Notes: a model not told the origin generated them from the sequence alone. Shown: positions 9,512-21,124, counted from the first letter of the stretch. The stretch is DNA of 64,000 nt from Seongchinamella unica (GCF_004354085.1 NZ_SMSE01000002.1:868001-932000), one strand, 5' to 3'. Program-made: numbers and translations.

Positions 9512-9676
9512 CCGCATCGCCGAGTCACTGCCATGGGCAGGGGATCGGGCCGAATTCAACGTGATAGCCATACGTCAGATATGCGGTGGGGGGTGGCCAG
9601 AGGTGGACCGAACAAGGGCCTCGGTTTACCGGCAGGCAGGCGCTTCAACAGGAGGCCGCATGCCCCTTGTGAAAAA

Positions 9677-9761
9677 TGGTGCGGAAGGAGAGACTCGAAC
9701 TCTCACGCCTTGCGGCACTGGTACCTAAAACCAGCGCGTATACCAATTTCGCCACTTCCGC
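9677..9761 (-). tRNA. tRNA-Leu (anticodon TAG)
   Basis: The minus strand gives acceptor stem GCGGAAG / CTTCCGC with encoded ACCA at the 3' end. The anticodon stem is CTGGT / ACCAG around loop TTTAGGT, so the anticodon is TAG. A long variable arm (TGCCGCAAGGCG) and the T-arm GAGTTCGAGTCTC follow. The class II fold and 85-nt length fit leucine. Confidence 0.96.
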
Positions 9762-9915
9762 AGATGCCTGACCCTGAGCTGGCAGAACTCGAATCGCCTC
9801 GAAGTTAAGCCCTCTAACTCTTTGATTCCTGTGGACTATATGCACTGGAAAAGCAACATACCCCAGGGTCACAACGGCGCCGATTCTGGCACAAAGGACA
9901 GCCCGGTTCAACCAC

Positions 9916-11223
9916 TCAACGACAGGGCTGCGCCAACAACAGCACCAGGGCTTCATCCGGGTCCCGGTGAGCCAGGGGAAAATGTCCGCCACAGGGCAAC
10001 AGCGCCCCCTGCTCCGGGCCCAACGTGGCCTCCGCCAGCGACAGTTCGCCAGCGACCACCATCAGCAACTGGTAGCTATCATCGCAATCGACGACAAGGT
10101 CGGCCCCCGGCGCCAGCGTGATCCTGCGAACCTCGAAATCGGGAAAATCCACAATACGCTCGATGGTAACGCCGCTTTTTGCCGGCAACGCGGTGAAGTG
10201 ATCAGTATCGGGTGGGGTGAGCCGCATCTTCGATACCGCGATCGTGGTATCCCAGTGCTCCTGGGTAAGCACTTTCTGCGCAAAGGACAGAATCTGCCGC
10301 TCGTATACCGGCGTCTGGAACTCAATGGTCCGAACGCCGTGCTGCAAGGAATGGGGCATCAGCAGCGGCACCACCACCACGTCGCCGACCCGGAGCTCGC
10401 GCATGAAGGTAAAGGCATTCATTTGCTCGCGCAGTTCCGCTTCGCTCTGCTGCAGGACTTCGTCGACGGCAACCCCTTGCGGGAGTTCATCGATCTGCCG
10501 CCTGACCACCTCGTAGGCCTGAACCGCTGTCAGATAGTGCTGCCGGAATTCCTCCTCACTGCCCGCCTCGCCCAGTTTCACCGGGTCGAAGCCATAGCGG
10601 ATGCCGCCGACGCCGTCGGGCCACGCGCTGCGGTCCACGTGGGTTACCACATAGACCTCGCGCTTCTTCTCATGCAGCTCAAAGTACAGGTCGCCTGTCA
10701 CTTCCCGCGGCAAGGGGTCGAGAATCTTCAACAGCACCAGCGGCGCCTCGGCGGACCCCGCCTGCTCCCGGGGGAACAAGGCCTGCACCCAGGGTATCGG
10801 CAAGGAATAGCGTCCATCGGAGAACCGGCACAGGCCACGCTCTTCCGCACCGGTAAACCAGATCTCCTGTCCCCAGGGCTTGGGAATACAGACCGGCGTC
10901 AGCAGTAAGGGCTGGCCGGGGCGGAATACCGGCAGCCCCTGCTGGGTCGCCCAGGCGCACAGGCCGACAGCGGCAAGCTGGTCTTCAACAGGTTGAGTTT
11001 CAGGCCCGGTCACCGTGCACTCGTAGCCGTCACCTCCCGACCGCTTGCGGTAGATAGCCACCAGGGGCTGGTCTGCGGGCGTCGGCAGCCACCACTGCTG
11101 GAGGCGGAAATCGACCAACAGCAGATCGCCCTCGCCGGCGCCATCGAGCCAACGCGACAACGCGTCGACCGGGCCCCCGGACACTCGCTTGATGCTGACT
11201 TTTCTGGACTGGGTTACTGACAC
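9916..11223 (-). CDS. Phosphomannose isomerase-like cupin protein
   Basis: A 435-residue protein resembling class I mannose-6-phosphate isomerases. It has the KPWGQEIWFTG signature near 124-134, a metal-site-like FELHEKK segment, and a C-terminal jelly roll with PHSLQHG and EFQTPVYERQI. The N-terminal 110 residues and the final cupin-like segment are less typical. It may therefore be a sugar-phosphate isomerase homologue rather than ManA itself. Translation probably starts at GTG 11223, with AGAGGT 9-14 nt upstream. It stands alone between a tRNA gene and an unassigned transcript. Confidence 0.6.
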   Translation of the reverse strand: MSVTQSRKVSIKRVSGGPVDALSRWLDGAGEGDLLLVDFRLQQWWLPTPADQPLVAIYRKRSGGDGYECTVTGPETQPVEDQLAAVGLCAWATQQGLPVFRPGQPLLLTPVCIPKPWGQEIWFTGAEERGLCRFSDGRYSLPIPWVQALFPREQAGSAEAPLVLLKILDPLPREVTGDLYFELHEKKREVYVVTHVDRSAWPDGVGGIRYGFDPVKLGEAGSEEEFRQHYLTAVQAYEVVRRQIDELPQGVAVDEVLQQSEAELREQMNAFTFMRELRVGDVVVVPLLMPHSLQHGVRTIEFQTPVYERQILSFAQKVLTQEHWDTTIAVSKMRLTPPDTDHFTALPAKSGVTIERIVDFPDFEVRRITLAPGADLVVDCDDSYQLLMVVAGELSLAEATLGPEQGALLPCGGHFPLAHRDPDEALVLLLAQPCR

Positions 11224-11379
11224 CTGGCGTACCTCTTGCCGGTCTGTGCGGTGGGCCGTATATAACCGTTTATAATTAGCTAAGCTATTGATATTCCCAA
11301 ATATGTTAAAAAACGATCAATTCACTTGTGGAAAATTACCAAATTTGAGCGATACTAAGGATGTGGCTACCTATCCCCT
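11224..11379. promoter_or_regulatory. AT-rich divergent promoter region
   Basis: It separates the cupin gene (minus) from the plus-strand transcript candidate. An 11-bp palindrome TAGCTAAGCTA lies near 11278-11288. A possible plus-strand promoter, TTGAGC (11345-11350) N17 TACCTA (11368-11373), points at the hairpin-rich segment 11380-11489. Confidence 0.4.
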
Positions 11380-11489
11380 AGTTTAGTCGGGTGGTCGCGG
11401 GAGCATACCCAATGCTCTCAAAGGGAAGCAATTCCTTTATGTTTCACTCCTAATGGTCTTATTGGGTCCCTTTCGGGACCCATTTTTTT
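11380..11489 (+). ncRNA. Candidate small RNA of about 110 nt
   Basis: No gene of usable length lies on this strand, yet the segment has a promoter-like start and ends in a strong terminator. In between are two more hairpins. The first is GGGAGCAT / ATGCTCTC (about 11399-11406 with 11412-11419, one G-T pair). The second is AAAGG / CCTTT (about 11420-11438). Three stems in series with a U tail is the layout of a regulatory RNA. A 13-codon ORF (ATG at 11412) also fits inside. The transcript start is estimated only. Confidence 0.45.
11464..11489 (+). terminator. Strong intrinsic terminator
   Basis: A perfect 7-bp stem GGGTCCC / GGGACCC with TTTC loop, followed by ATTTTTTT. It points along the plus strand, where no protein gene lies upstream. 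Confidence 0.85.
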
Positions 11490-11548
11490 AAATTTCATTT
11501 CAATAAATTCAAAGACTTAAGGGCAACTTTAAAGAATTTACTTCAGGC

Positions 11549-11902
11549 TTACATGGTGTGAGTGGGCCGGTCAGAGCCAAGCGAACCTGCCAGGTGATTC
11601 TCGATCTTGGCATTGGCTGCCGCATCCTGTTCGCTGAATTGCACACCGATGCCGGCGGTTCGATTGCCCTGGGCGCCTCGAGGGGTTACCCACACGACTT
11701 TACCGGCAATGGGGATTTTTTCCGGCTCATCCATCAGGGTCAACAGCATGAAGACCTCGTCGCCAAGCGCGTAGGCCTTGTTGGTAGGGACAAAGAGGCC
11801 GCCATTTTCGAGAAACGGCATGTAGGCAGAATACAGTACCGCCTTGTCCTTTATGGTCAGCGACAGGATGCCATTGCGGCTGTTTTGTCTGGCGTCGTTC
11901 AT
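11549..11902 (-). CDS. pilZ: PilZ-domain protein (type IV pilus assembly PilZ)
   Basis: A 117-residue single-domain PilZ protein. Position directly after holB is the standard Pseudomonas order for the founding pilus-type PilZ. The N-terminus lacks a clear RxxxR c-di-GMP motif, and the core reads GGLFVPT and GIGVQFSEQD. This fits the pilus PilZ class, which does not bind the nucleotide and acts with FimX/PilB in pilus extension. The gene is 17 bp downstream of holB and probably co-transcribed. Length is normal. Confidence 0.88.
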   Translation of the reverse strand: MNDARQNSRNGILSLTIKDKAVLYSAYMPFLENGGLFVPTNKAYALGDEVFMLLTLMDEPEKIPIAGKVVWVTPRGAQGNRTAGIGVQFSEQDAAANAKIENHLAGSLGSDRPTHTM

Positions 11903-11919
11903 GCCCCGTTCTCCCCTGT

Positions 11920-14586
<2,667 letters not shown>

Positions 14587-14593
<7 letters not shown>

Positions 14594-15423
14594 GACATCG
14601 CGCCCACGTATTCTTCGTGCAATGCCCGGCAAACGGAATGGTCATGCCACTGGCGCGGCCCCAGGCTGGTAACCGGCTGCAGGCCGCGGATGCTGTTACA
14701 GACGAACACCTCGTCCGCCGCGGTCAGTTGCGCGGGTGAGATATGCGTCTCGGCAACGGGAATGGAAATAGCCGGAGCGAGTTGCTCCAGCACCAGCCGT
14801 CGGCGCGTGCCGGCAATGCCGCAGGTTTCCAGGGCCGGGGTAAGCAACTGGCCCCGCTCCAGCATGAACAGATTACCGGCGCTCACCGAACACACATGTC
14901 CCTGGGCATCGAGCACCACCAGTTCATCTGCAGGGAGGTCTGCGAGCTGGTTGGCCACCAGGACCTGCTCCAGCCGGTTCAGGTGTTTGATCCCGGCCAG
15001 CAATGGCTGGCTGGACCAGTGCAGTTGCGCCCAGTCCAGGGCGACAGGCGCACCTGGCTGACAGCGATCCTGGTGCAGCGGTGCAGCGGTAATAACGACT
15101 CGCGGCCTGGCATCGGCCGGCGCCGCATAGCCGCGCGGCGCACTGCCGCGAGTCACCGTAAGCCGCAACGCGGACCACGGATAATCCTGCAATTCGCCAG
15201 CGGCCTGCTGCAGGCAGTTGCGCACCCTGTCGAGACAGTCGGGAAATGCCAGCCGCTGGAGGCCGGCGGCCAGGCGATCCAGGTGCAGGTGCTGGAATTG
15301 CGGAACACCGGCGCGCAGCAACAGGGTTTCAAACAGTCCGTCGCCAAAATCCAGGCCCCGGTCAGGCAGCGGCAGTGCCGATGCCCGTTCGCCGTCCACC
15401 CAGATCAGCGCAGTTGCAGACAC
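14587..15423 (-). CDS. pabC: 4-amino-4-deoxychorismate lyase
   Basis: A 278-residue fold-type IV PLP enzyme. It shows PDRGLDFGDGLFET, the PLP lysine in AGIKHLNRLEQV, and SAGNLFMLERGQL near the C-terminal half. It makes p-aminobenzoate for folate and is the lyase usually encoded between fabF and mltG. Translation starts at GTG 15423, and the stop overlaps the preferred mltG start. A branched-chain or D-amino acid transaminase is less likely, given the context. Confidence 0.9.
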
Positions 15424-15434
15424 CGCCGAACCGG

Positions 15435-16676
15435 TCAGTCGGGCTTGCTGAACAGCAGGGACCCGTTGGTGCCGCCAAAGCCGAAGGAGTTGGACAGCAC
15501 GCTGTGAATCTCCCTCTCCTGTGCCGTGTGGGGCACGTAATTCAGGTTGGCGCCCTCGTCCGGATTGTCGAGATTAATCGTCGGCGGACACACCTGGTCT
15601 CGGATCGCCAGTACCGAGAACACCGCCTCAACGGCACCGGCCGCACCCAGCAGGTGCCCGATCATGGACTTGGTGGAGCTGACGGCGACCTGTTCCGCGG
15701 CACTGCCCAGTACGGTCTCCACGGCCCTGCTCTCGGCGACATCACCGGCGGGAGTAGAGGTGCCGTGGGCATTGATGTAGTTAATCTTGTCCACCGCGAT
15801 ACCGGCGTCGCGCACCGCATTCGCCATGGAAGCTGCGGCTCCGCGACCATCCTCCGGAGGAAGCGTCATATGGTAAGCGTCACCACTCATGCCAAACCCG
15901 GTCAGTTCCGCATAAATCGTCGCACCGCGGGCTTTTGCCGACTCGTACTCTTCCAGCATCATGACGCCGGCACCGTCGCCGAGGACAAAACCGTCGCGAT
16001 CCCGGTCCCAGGGACGGGAGGCAGCCTGCGGATCGTCGTTGCGGGTGGACAGCGCCCGGGCAGCGGCAAAGCCGCCGAGCCCGACCGGGGTGGTCGCCAT
16101 TTCAGCACCACCAACCAGCATCGCGTCCGCGTCCCCAAGGGCAATCAGGCGGGCACCCAGGCCGATATTATGAGTGCCGGTCGTGCAGGCGGTCACCACA
16201 GCGAGGTTGGGACCCTGCATGTTGTACTTCACCGACAGGTTGCCGGAAATCATATTGATGATGGAGCCCGGCACAAAAAACGGGGAAATTTTCCTGGGCC
16301 CGGACCTGGCAACGATCTCGGTATTTTTTTCTATCTGGCCAATGCCGCCAATGCCGGAACCAATCGCACAACCGACTCGCGGCGCATTCTCCTCAGTGAC
16401 TTCGAAGCCACTGTCCTCCAGCGCCTGGATACCTGCTGCCATACCATACTGGACAAAGGCATCCATCTTGCGGGCGTCTTTGGGAGCCAGGTAAGCGGAT
16501 ATGTCGAAGTCGCGCACACTGGCACTGAACTGCGTGCTGTACGCGGAGACATCGAAACTTTCAATCTGGGCCGCGCCACTTTTCCCGGCGAGAATATTTG
16601 CCCAGGTTTCGGCGACCGTATGGCCAACAGGGGTCACAACACCCAGACCTGTCACAGCGACTCTTCTGCCAATCAA
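15435..16676 (-). CDS. fabF: 3-oxoacyl-ACP synthase II
   Basis: A 413-residue condensing enzyme with the C-H-H triad: Cys in [10 protein letters not shown], His in [11 protein letters not shown], His in [10 protein letters not shown]. It extends acyl-ACP during fatty acid synthesis and handles the palmitoleate to vaccenate step. The start codon is TTG (16676), preceded by GGAGAT at good spacing. No ATG fits the conserved N-terminus RRVAVTGLG better. It follows acpP across a partial terminator, and pabC follows 11 bp after its stop. Confidence 0.96.
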   Translation of the reverse strand: MIGRRVAVTGLGVVTPVGHTVAETWANILAGKSGAAQIESFDVSAYSTQFSASVRDFDISAYLAPKDARKMDAFVQYGMAAGIQALEDSGFEVTEENAPRVGCAIGSGIGGIGQIEKNTEIVARSGPRKISPFFVPGSIINMISGNLSVKYNMQGPNLAVVTACTTGTHNIGLGARLIALGDADAMLVGGAEMATTPVGLGGFAAARALSTRNDDPQAASRPWDRDRDGFVLGDGAGVMMLEEYESAKARGATIYAELTGFGMSGDAYHMTLPPEDGRGAAASMANAVRDAGIAVDKINYINAHGTSTPAGDVAESRAVETVLGSAAEQVAVSSTKSMIGHLLGAAGAVEAVFSVLAIRDQVCPPTINLDNPDEGANLNYVPHTAQEREIHSVLSNSFGFGGTNGSLLFSKPD

Positions 16677-16711
16677 GTTAGCATCTCCTCTACGATAGGA
16701 TTTTCAGGAAG

Positions 16712-16754
16712 CATAAAGAAGAAAAGCCGCTCTATCAAAAAATAGAAACGGCTT
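16712..16754 (-). terminator. Partial terminator between acpP and fabF
   Basis: AAGCCG / CGGCTT (16754-16749 with 16729-16724), with further pairing TCTAT / ATAGA inside. TTCTTCTTT follows on the minus strand. It would let acpP be made in excess over fabF. Confidence 0.5.
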
Positions 16755-16773
16755 CTCGAAGGAGCTGCTTGGA

Positions 16774-17010
16774 TCAGGCGAGGTTTTCGTTGATGTAGTC
16801 GATCGCCAGCTTGACAGTGGTAATCTTCTCGGCTTCCTCGTCGGGAATTTCAGTCTCGAATTCCTCTTCAAGGGCCATCACCAACTCCACGGTGTCCAGA
16901 GAGTCCGCGCCCAGGTCCTCGACAAACGAGGCCTCAGTCTGCACTTCTTCTTCTTTCACGCCAAGCTGCTCCGCTACGATTTTCTTAACGCGTTCTTCAA
17001 TGCTGCTCAT
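16774..17010 (-). CDS. acpP: Acyl carrier protein
   Basis: A 78-residue acidic helical protein. The 4'-phosphopantetheine site is Ser37 in [10 protein letters not shown]. It carries growing acyl chains for FabD, FabG, FabF and FabY. It lies between fabG and fabF, the standard order, with a terminator-like hairpin behind it. Confidence 0.98.
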   Translation of the reverse strand: MSSIEERVKKIVAEQLGVKEEEVQTEASFVEDLGADSLDTVELVMALEEEFETEIPDEEAEKITTVKLAIDYINENLA

Positions 17011-17155
17011 GATTTTTTTTCACTCCTGAGATTTAGTGCTGATTCAAACCCTGTAACTCGGCCTGAGCGCGCATTTTACTCTGTTTTGTCCAAGAGTTAT
17101 AAATATTTTTTTTGCGCGCTGCAGAATGGGACCTATTGGCTGCCATTTCAAGCAG

Positions 17156-17899
17156 TTAGGCCATATACATGCCGCCATTTATATGCAGTGTTTCGCCGGT
17201 GATATAACCCGCCGCATCGCTGCAGAGGAAGCCCACCAGCGCGGCGATCTCCTCCGGCTGGCCCAGCCTGCCGAGGGGTATCTGCCCCAGCATGAGGTCA
17301 CGCTGCTGGTCGTTGAGCTCGCGTGTCATGTCGGTATCGATAAAGCCCGGCGCCACGCAATTGACCGTCACCGAGCGCGAGCCCAGTTCCCGTGCCAGCG
17401 CCCGGGAGAATCCCTCGGCACCCGCCTTGGTGGCCGCGTAATTGCTCTGACCCATATTACCCATGGAGCCCACGACCGAGGTAATGTTGACGATGCGCCC
17501 CCAGCGGGCCTTGGTCATGCCACGCAGGCAGGCCTTGCTGACCCGGTACAGCGCGTTGAGGTTGGTATCGATCACCTCACTCCATTCATCGGCTTTCATC
17601 CGCATCAGGATATTATCGCGGGTGATGCCGGCGTTATTGACCAGCACCAGCGGCGCGCCAAACTGGCCTGTGATCGCCTTGAGCACCTCGGCCACACTGC
17701 CATCATCGGCGACGTTGAGCTTCATCCCACAGCCATCGTTGCCCGCCGCCTTGAGGTAGGCACTGATGTTATCGGCTCCCCCATCACTGGTCGCCGTACC
17801 CACCACGGTGTAGCCATCGGCAGCCAGTTGCTCGGCAATGGCCTTGCCAATTCCGCGGCTGGCACCGGTCACCAGGGCTACCTTCTTTTCTTCACTCAT
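17156..17899 (-). CDS. fabG: 3-oxoacyl-ACP reductase
   Basis: A 247-residue short-chain dehydrogenase. It has the cofactor motif TGASRGIGKAIAE, NNAG, and the catalytic Ser-Tyr-Lys set (ITSVVGS...SNYAATKAG). It reduces 3-oxoacyl-ACP with NADPH. The start is ATG 17899, behind GGAGAT. A longer open frame to 18040 runs into fabD and adds no homologous residues. It follows fabD by 26 bp, so the two are very likely co-transcribed. Confidence 0.96.
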   Translation of the reverse strand: MSEEKKVALVTGASRGIGKAIAEQLAADGYTVVGTATSDGGADNISAYLKAAGNDGCGMKLNVADDGSVAEVLKAITGQFGAPLVLVNNAGITRDNILMRMKADEWSEVIDTNLNALYRVSKACLRGMTKARWGRIVNITSVVGSMGNMGQSNYAATKAGAEGFSRALARELGSRSVTVNCVAPGFIDTDMTRELNDQQRDLMLGQIPLGRLGQPEEIAALVGFLCSDAAGYITGETLHINGGMYMA

Positions 17900-17925
17900 T
17901 CTCGATCTCCTTTGGGTGGGTGGGC

Positions 17926-18861
17926 TCAGCCCAGTTCCTGCTTCGCGGACGCGAGGGATTCGGGGTCTTCCAGCGAGTAGCTGGCCAGTGCCTTGTCGAT
18001 ACGTCGGTTGAGCCCACTCAGTACCTTGCCCGGCCCACACTCGACAATGTTGGTCACCCCGGCGTCAGTCATCGCCTGTATGCAGCGGGTCCACTGGACA
18101 GGGCTGTAGATCTGTTGGACCAGCAGTGCTCGAATCGCCTCCGGATCTGATTCCGTCTGTGCATGCACATTATGCACCACCGGGATTTCCGGGCTGTTGA
18201 TATCCAGGTCGGCCATGGCCTCGGCCAGACGCTCTCCCGCCGGCTGCATCAGTTCGGTATGGAAAGGTGCGCTTACCGGTAGCGGCATCGCCCGCTTCGC
18301 CCCGGCTTCTTTTAGCGCCGCTATGGCGGTGTCGACCGGCCCGGTATGGCCGGCGATTACCACCTGCCCCGGCGAATTGAAATTAACCGCGGCCACAACT
18401 CCGTCGGTGTCGGCACAAATACGGTTAATGGTGTCGTCATCCAGACCGATGATCGCCGCCATGGCGCCCTCGCCGACCGGGACCGCCGTTTGCATGAACT
18501 GGCCGCGACTGCGCACCAGGCGAACGCCGTCCGCAAAGCCCAGGGCTCCGGCACACACCAGTGCTGAAAATTCACCGAGACTGTGGCCGGCCATCAGTGC
18601 GGGACGCGCCCCGCCCTGGGATTGCCAGGCCCGCCAGAGAGCAACCGAGGACGCCAACAGCACCGGCTGGGTTGTTTCGGTGAGGTTCAGCGCATCCTGT
18701 TCGCCGTTCTGGACCAGGTCCCACATATCGTATCCCAGGGCATCCGAGGCTTCGGCGAAGGTATCCCGGACCGCTTCAAATTGCTCATGGGCAGCGGCAA
18801 GCATGCCCACTTTCTGGGAACCCTGTCCCGGGAAGACGAAGGCGAGTGACTTTTCTGACAT
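17926..18861 (-). CDS. fabD: Malonyl-CoA:ACP transacylase
   Basis: A 311-residue alpha/beta enzyme with FPGQGSQ at the N-terminus, the nucleophile Ser in GHSLGEFSAL, and the active His in APFHTELM. It loads malonyl onto ACP, feeding both FabF and FabY. It begins the fabD-fabG-acpP-fabF series. In most relatives plsX lies just upstream. Here the upstream 210 bp contain only two hairpins before rpmF. Confidence 0.96.
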   Translation of the reverse strand: MSEKSLAFVFPGQGSQKVGMLAAAHEQFEAVRDTFAEASDALGYDMWDLVQNGEQDALNLTETTQPVLLASSVALWRAWQSQGGARPALMAGHSLGEFSALVCAGALGFADGVRLVRSRGQFMQTAVPVGEGAMAAIIGLDDDTINRICADTDGVVAAVNFNSPGQVVIAGHTGPVDTAIAALKEAGAKRAMPLPVSAPFHTELMQPAGERLAEAMADLDINSPEIPVVHNVHAQTESDPEAIRALLVQQIYSPVQWTRCIQAMTDAGVTNIVECGPGKVLSGLNRRIDKALASYSLEDPESLASAKQELG

Positions 18862-18978
18862 GGTGTATTCCTGACGAGTCGCGTTTAGGGAGAACTGCCC
18901 GGTGACCGCGCAGGGGCGGTCGCGGCAACTGGAGACAGCCAGGCCGGGCGCGCGGTTTTTTCAGGGGGCAGAAATGTT

Positions 18979-19031
18979 GACAGCGCTCCGATTGGAAGCG
19001 CTGTCGCGATGGCGGAGGCGTTGGCCTCCGC
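18979..19031 (-). terminator. Two tandem hairpins after rpmF
   Basis: Stem 1 is GCGGAGGC / GCCTCCGC (19012-19019 with 19024-19031). Stem 2 is a perfect 9-bp GACAGCGCT / AGCGCTGTC (18979-18987 with 18997-19005). No T run follows directly, so termination efficiency is uncertain. They occupy the place where plsX is usually found. Confidence 0.45.
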
Positions 19032-19071
19032 GGATAGTGCAAACGGTACTGGTGACCGCCTGGACAAGTCG

Positions 19072-19254
19072 TTAGTCGTCGGAACCGGTTTCGACGACTT
19101 TCTTGCCACGGTAGAAGCCGTCGGCGCTCACGTGGTGGCGACGATGGGTTTCACCGGAAGTCTGGTCCACAGACAGCGTGGATCCTGACAGCGCATCGTG
19201 GGAACGACGCATTCCGCGACGAGAGCGGGTCTTCTTACTTTTCTGAACAGCCAT
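19072..19254 (-). CDS. rpmF: 50S ribosomal protein L32
   Basis: A 60-residue basic protein. It begins [21 protein letters not shown] and contains the L32 core [20 protein letters not shown]. It lacks the zinc cysteines, like other gammaproteobacterial L32 proteins. It is 14 bp downstream of yceD, the usual pair, and should share its promoter at 19805-19833. Confidence 0.97.
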   Translation of the reverse strand: MAVQKSKKTRSRRGMRRSHDALSGSTLSVDQTSGETHRRHHVSADGFYRGKKVVETGSDD

Positions 19255-19268
19255 GGCTAACTCCTGAT

Positions 19269-19796
19269 TTACTTGTCCGTTTTCAACTGCGCCAGTATGT
19301 CGAAGGGATTGGGCTTGCTGTCACCCTCCTCCTCGTCAGGAGCCGGCCCGGTATAGTCGGACAATATCTGTTTACAATCTTTGGTCTCGTGGTAATTGAA
19401 GGGAGGCAGCGCCAGGATCAGCTCATCCTCCACCAGTTCCCACAAATTACTGCCCTCTTCCGGGACGATCAGCGGGTCCAGGTGACGGGGAAGATGCCGG
19501 GCCTGATCGTCGGTCCAGACAATCCCCAGCGTGTTTTCTCCCGCCAGTTCCAGGGGCATGGCCTGCAGACAGCGCTGGCACTCTACCGACACCCTGGCCT
19601 GGTAGTGAACGCCGATTACCGCCTGCTTTTCCTCGTCCCGGGAAAACGTCAATTCCGCCCTGATTTCCCCCTGCTCTGAGGCCAGCAAGGCCACAAAACG
19701 CGGTAAATCCACGGGTTTTAACGCACCGCTAATGCTCACTCCACGGGCCGCTGCCTTACGGACATCCAGCGTATTCGGGAGGGGCTCAGTCAACAT
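19269..19796 (-). CDS. yceD: YceD / DUF177 family protein (23S rRNA accumulation protein)
   Basis: A 175-residue DUF177 protein with the conserved VECQRC motif, an EDELILALP helix and the C-terminal [12 protein letters not shown]. In E. coli, YceD supports accumulation of 23S rRNA and it is nearly always encoded with rpmF. The N-terminal [14 protein letters not shown] lines up with E. coli LPLTLDPVRTAQ, so ATG 19796 is very probably the true start. The consensus promoter ends only 8 nt before this ATG, so the mRNA may be leaderless or nearly so. Confidence 0.92.
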   Translation of the reverse strand: MLTEPLPNTLDVRKAAARGVSISGALKPVDLPRFVALLASEQGEIRAELTFSRDEEKQAVIGVHYQARVSVECQRCLQAMPLELAGENTLGIVWTDDQARHLPRHLDPLIVPEEGSNLWELVEDELILALPPFNYHETKDCKQILSDYTGPAPDEEEGDSKPNPFDILAQLKTDK

Positions 19797-19804
19797 AGGC
19801 GCGC

Positions 19805-19833
19805 ATCATAGTGACGCAACCCCCCTTTGTCAA
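19805..19833 (-). promoter_or_regulatory. Consensus sigma-70 promoter for yceD-rpmF
   Basis: Minus strand: TTGACA (19833-19828), 17-bp spacer, TATGAT (19810-19805). Transcription should start about 6-9 nt on, that is at 19796-19799, at or just before the yceD ATG. Confidence 0.8.
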
Positions 19834-19892
19834 AAAAAATTCTATAAAATACAAGCAGTTCTCCCACTTATTCACAGGAATATTTCACCCCG

Positions 19893-20468
19893 ATGGATTT
19901 GATTCTCGCCTCCACCTCTCGCTACCGCCAGCAACTGCTGAATCGACTGGCAATTCCCTTCCGTTGCGAGGCACCGGAGGTGGACGAAACGCCGCTGCCT
20001 GGCGAGGAGCCGGCGGCGCTCGCCAGCCGCCTGGCCCTGGCCAAGGCGCACGCCATCGCCGCACGCTTCCCCGAGGCCCTGGTCCTGGGTAGTGATCAGG
20101 TGGCGAGTATAGATGGCGACTGTATTGGCAAGCCGGGTGGCCACGACGCTGCCGCGGCGCAGCTTCGGGCCAGTTCCGGGCGCCTGGTCTCCTTTTATAC
20201 CGCCGTAGCACTCGTCAATCGTGGGCAAGAACTGGCCCTGACCCGGCTGGTGCCCTTTGCGGTGGAGTTTCGCCCGCTGGCAGAGGCGGAGATACAGTCC
20301 TATCTCCACCGGGAGCAGCCCTACGATTGCGCCGGCAGTTTCAAATGCGAGGGCCTGGGAATCAGCCTGTTCCAGCGCATGGCCGGCGACGACCCCACCA
20401 GCCTGGAAGGCCTGCCGCTGATCGCCACCAGCGCCCTGTTGCGGCAGGCCGGAGTGCCCTGCCCCTAA
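19893..20468 (+). CDS. Maf-family nucleotide pyrophosphatase (YceF type)
   Basis: A 191-residue Maf/HAM1-like protein. It starts with LASTSRYRQQLLNRL and has the catalytic acid in LGSDQVASID. The DCAGSFKCEGLG segment fits the YceF branch, which hydrolyses 7-methyl-GTP, rather than the YhdE (dTTP/UTP) branch. It is a housecleaning enzyme that removes modified nucleotides. Its stop overlaps the stop of the convergent HAD gene by three bases. Confidence 0.85.
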   Translation: MDLILASTSRYRQQLLNRLAIPFRCEAPEVDETPLPGEEPAALASRLALAKAHAIAARFPEALVLGSDQVASIDGDCIGKPGGHDAAAAQLRASSGRLVSFYTAVALVNRGQELALTRLVPFAVEFRPLAEAEIQSYLHREQPYDCAGSFKCEGLGISLFQRMAGDDPTSLEGLPLIATSALLRQAGVPCP

Positions 20469-21115
20469 AACCGGGATCCGGACAGAGCCGGCAGGTCCAG
20501 CAACGCCGGTAGCTCATCGACAATCGCCAGGGGGGCATGACGGGCCAGTCGCTCGATCGAGTGTACACCGAAGCTGACCCCCACCGAGGCAACGCCGGCA
20601 TTGCGGGCCATTTCCAGATCGTACTCGGTATCGCCCACCATGATCACATCCTGGGGGCGGCAGCCGCGTTCCGCCAGCAACTCGGTCACCATCAGAGGAT
20701 CCGGTTTGGAGCGGGTTTCATCGGCACAGCGGGTCGCATCGAACAGGTCTTCCAGCCCCAGCCTGGCCAGCATGCGATCAAGCCCCCGGCGACTCTTGCC
20801 CGTGGCCACGGCCAGCGCGAACCCCCTGCCCCTGAGTTCGTGCAGGGTCTCCAGGGCACCCGGGAACAGCGCTGGCGGCGCGGTTTCACTGCCGACGTAG
20901 TGACTGGCGTAACCCTCGATGAGCAACGCCAGCCGCTCCGGCGGTTCCTGTGGAAACAGTACCTCCATGGCCCGCGGCAGGCTGAGGCCGATAATATTGG
21001 CCGCTTCGGCCTCGCTGGGCACCGGCAATCCCATCTCCAGGGTTACCGCCTGGACCGCGCGGACGATCTGGCTTACAGAATCGCACAGCGTTCCATCCCA
21101 ATCAAATATAACCAT
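20465..21115 (-). CDS. HAD-IA family hydrolase (phosphoglycolate phosphatase-like)
   Basis: A 216-residue HAD phosphatase. Motif I is DWDGTLCDS, the motif II/III region includes ATGKSRRGLDRML with its Lys, and motif IV is MVGDTEYDLEMA. An alpha-helical cap (about 15-85) is of the C1 type. It lies 9 bp after rluC and is probably co-transcribed; the same pair is seen in Pseudomonas. The substrate is not defined by the motifs. Confidence 0.85.
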   Translation of the reverse strand: MVIFDWDGTLCDSVSQIVRAVQAVTLEMGLPVPSEAEAANIIGLSLPRAMEVLFPQEPPERLALLIEGYASHYVGSETAPPALFPGALETLHELRGRGFALAVATGKSRRGLDRMLARLGLEDLFDATRCADETRSKPDPLMVTELLAERGCRPQDVIMVGDTEYDLEMARNAGVASVGVSFGVHSIERLARHAPLAIVDELPALLDLPALSGSRF

Positions 21116-21124
21116 TATTAATAA

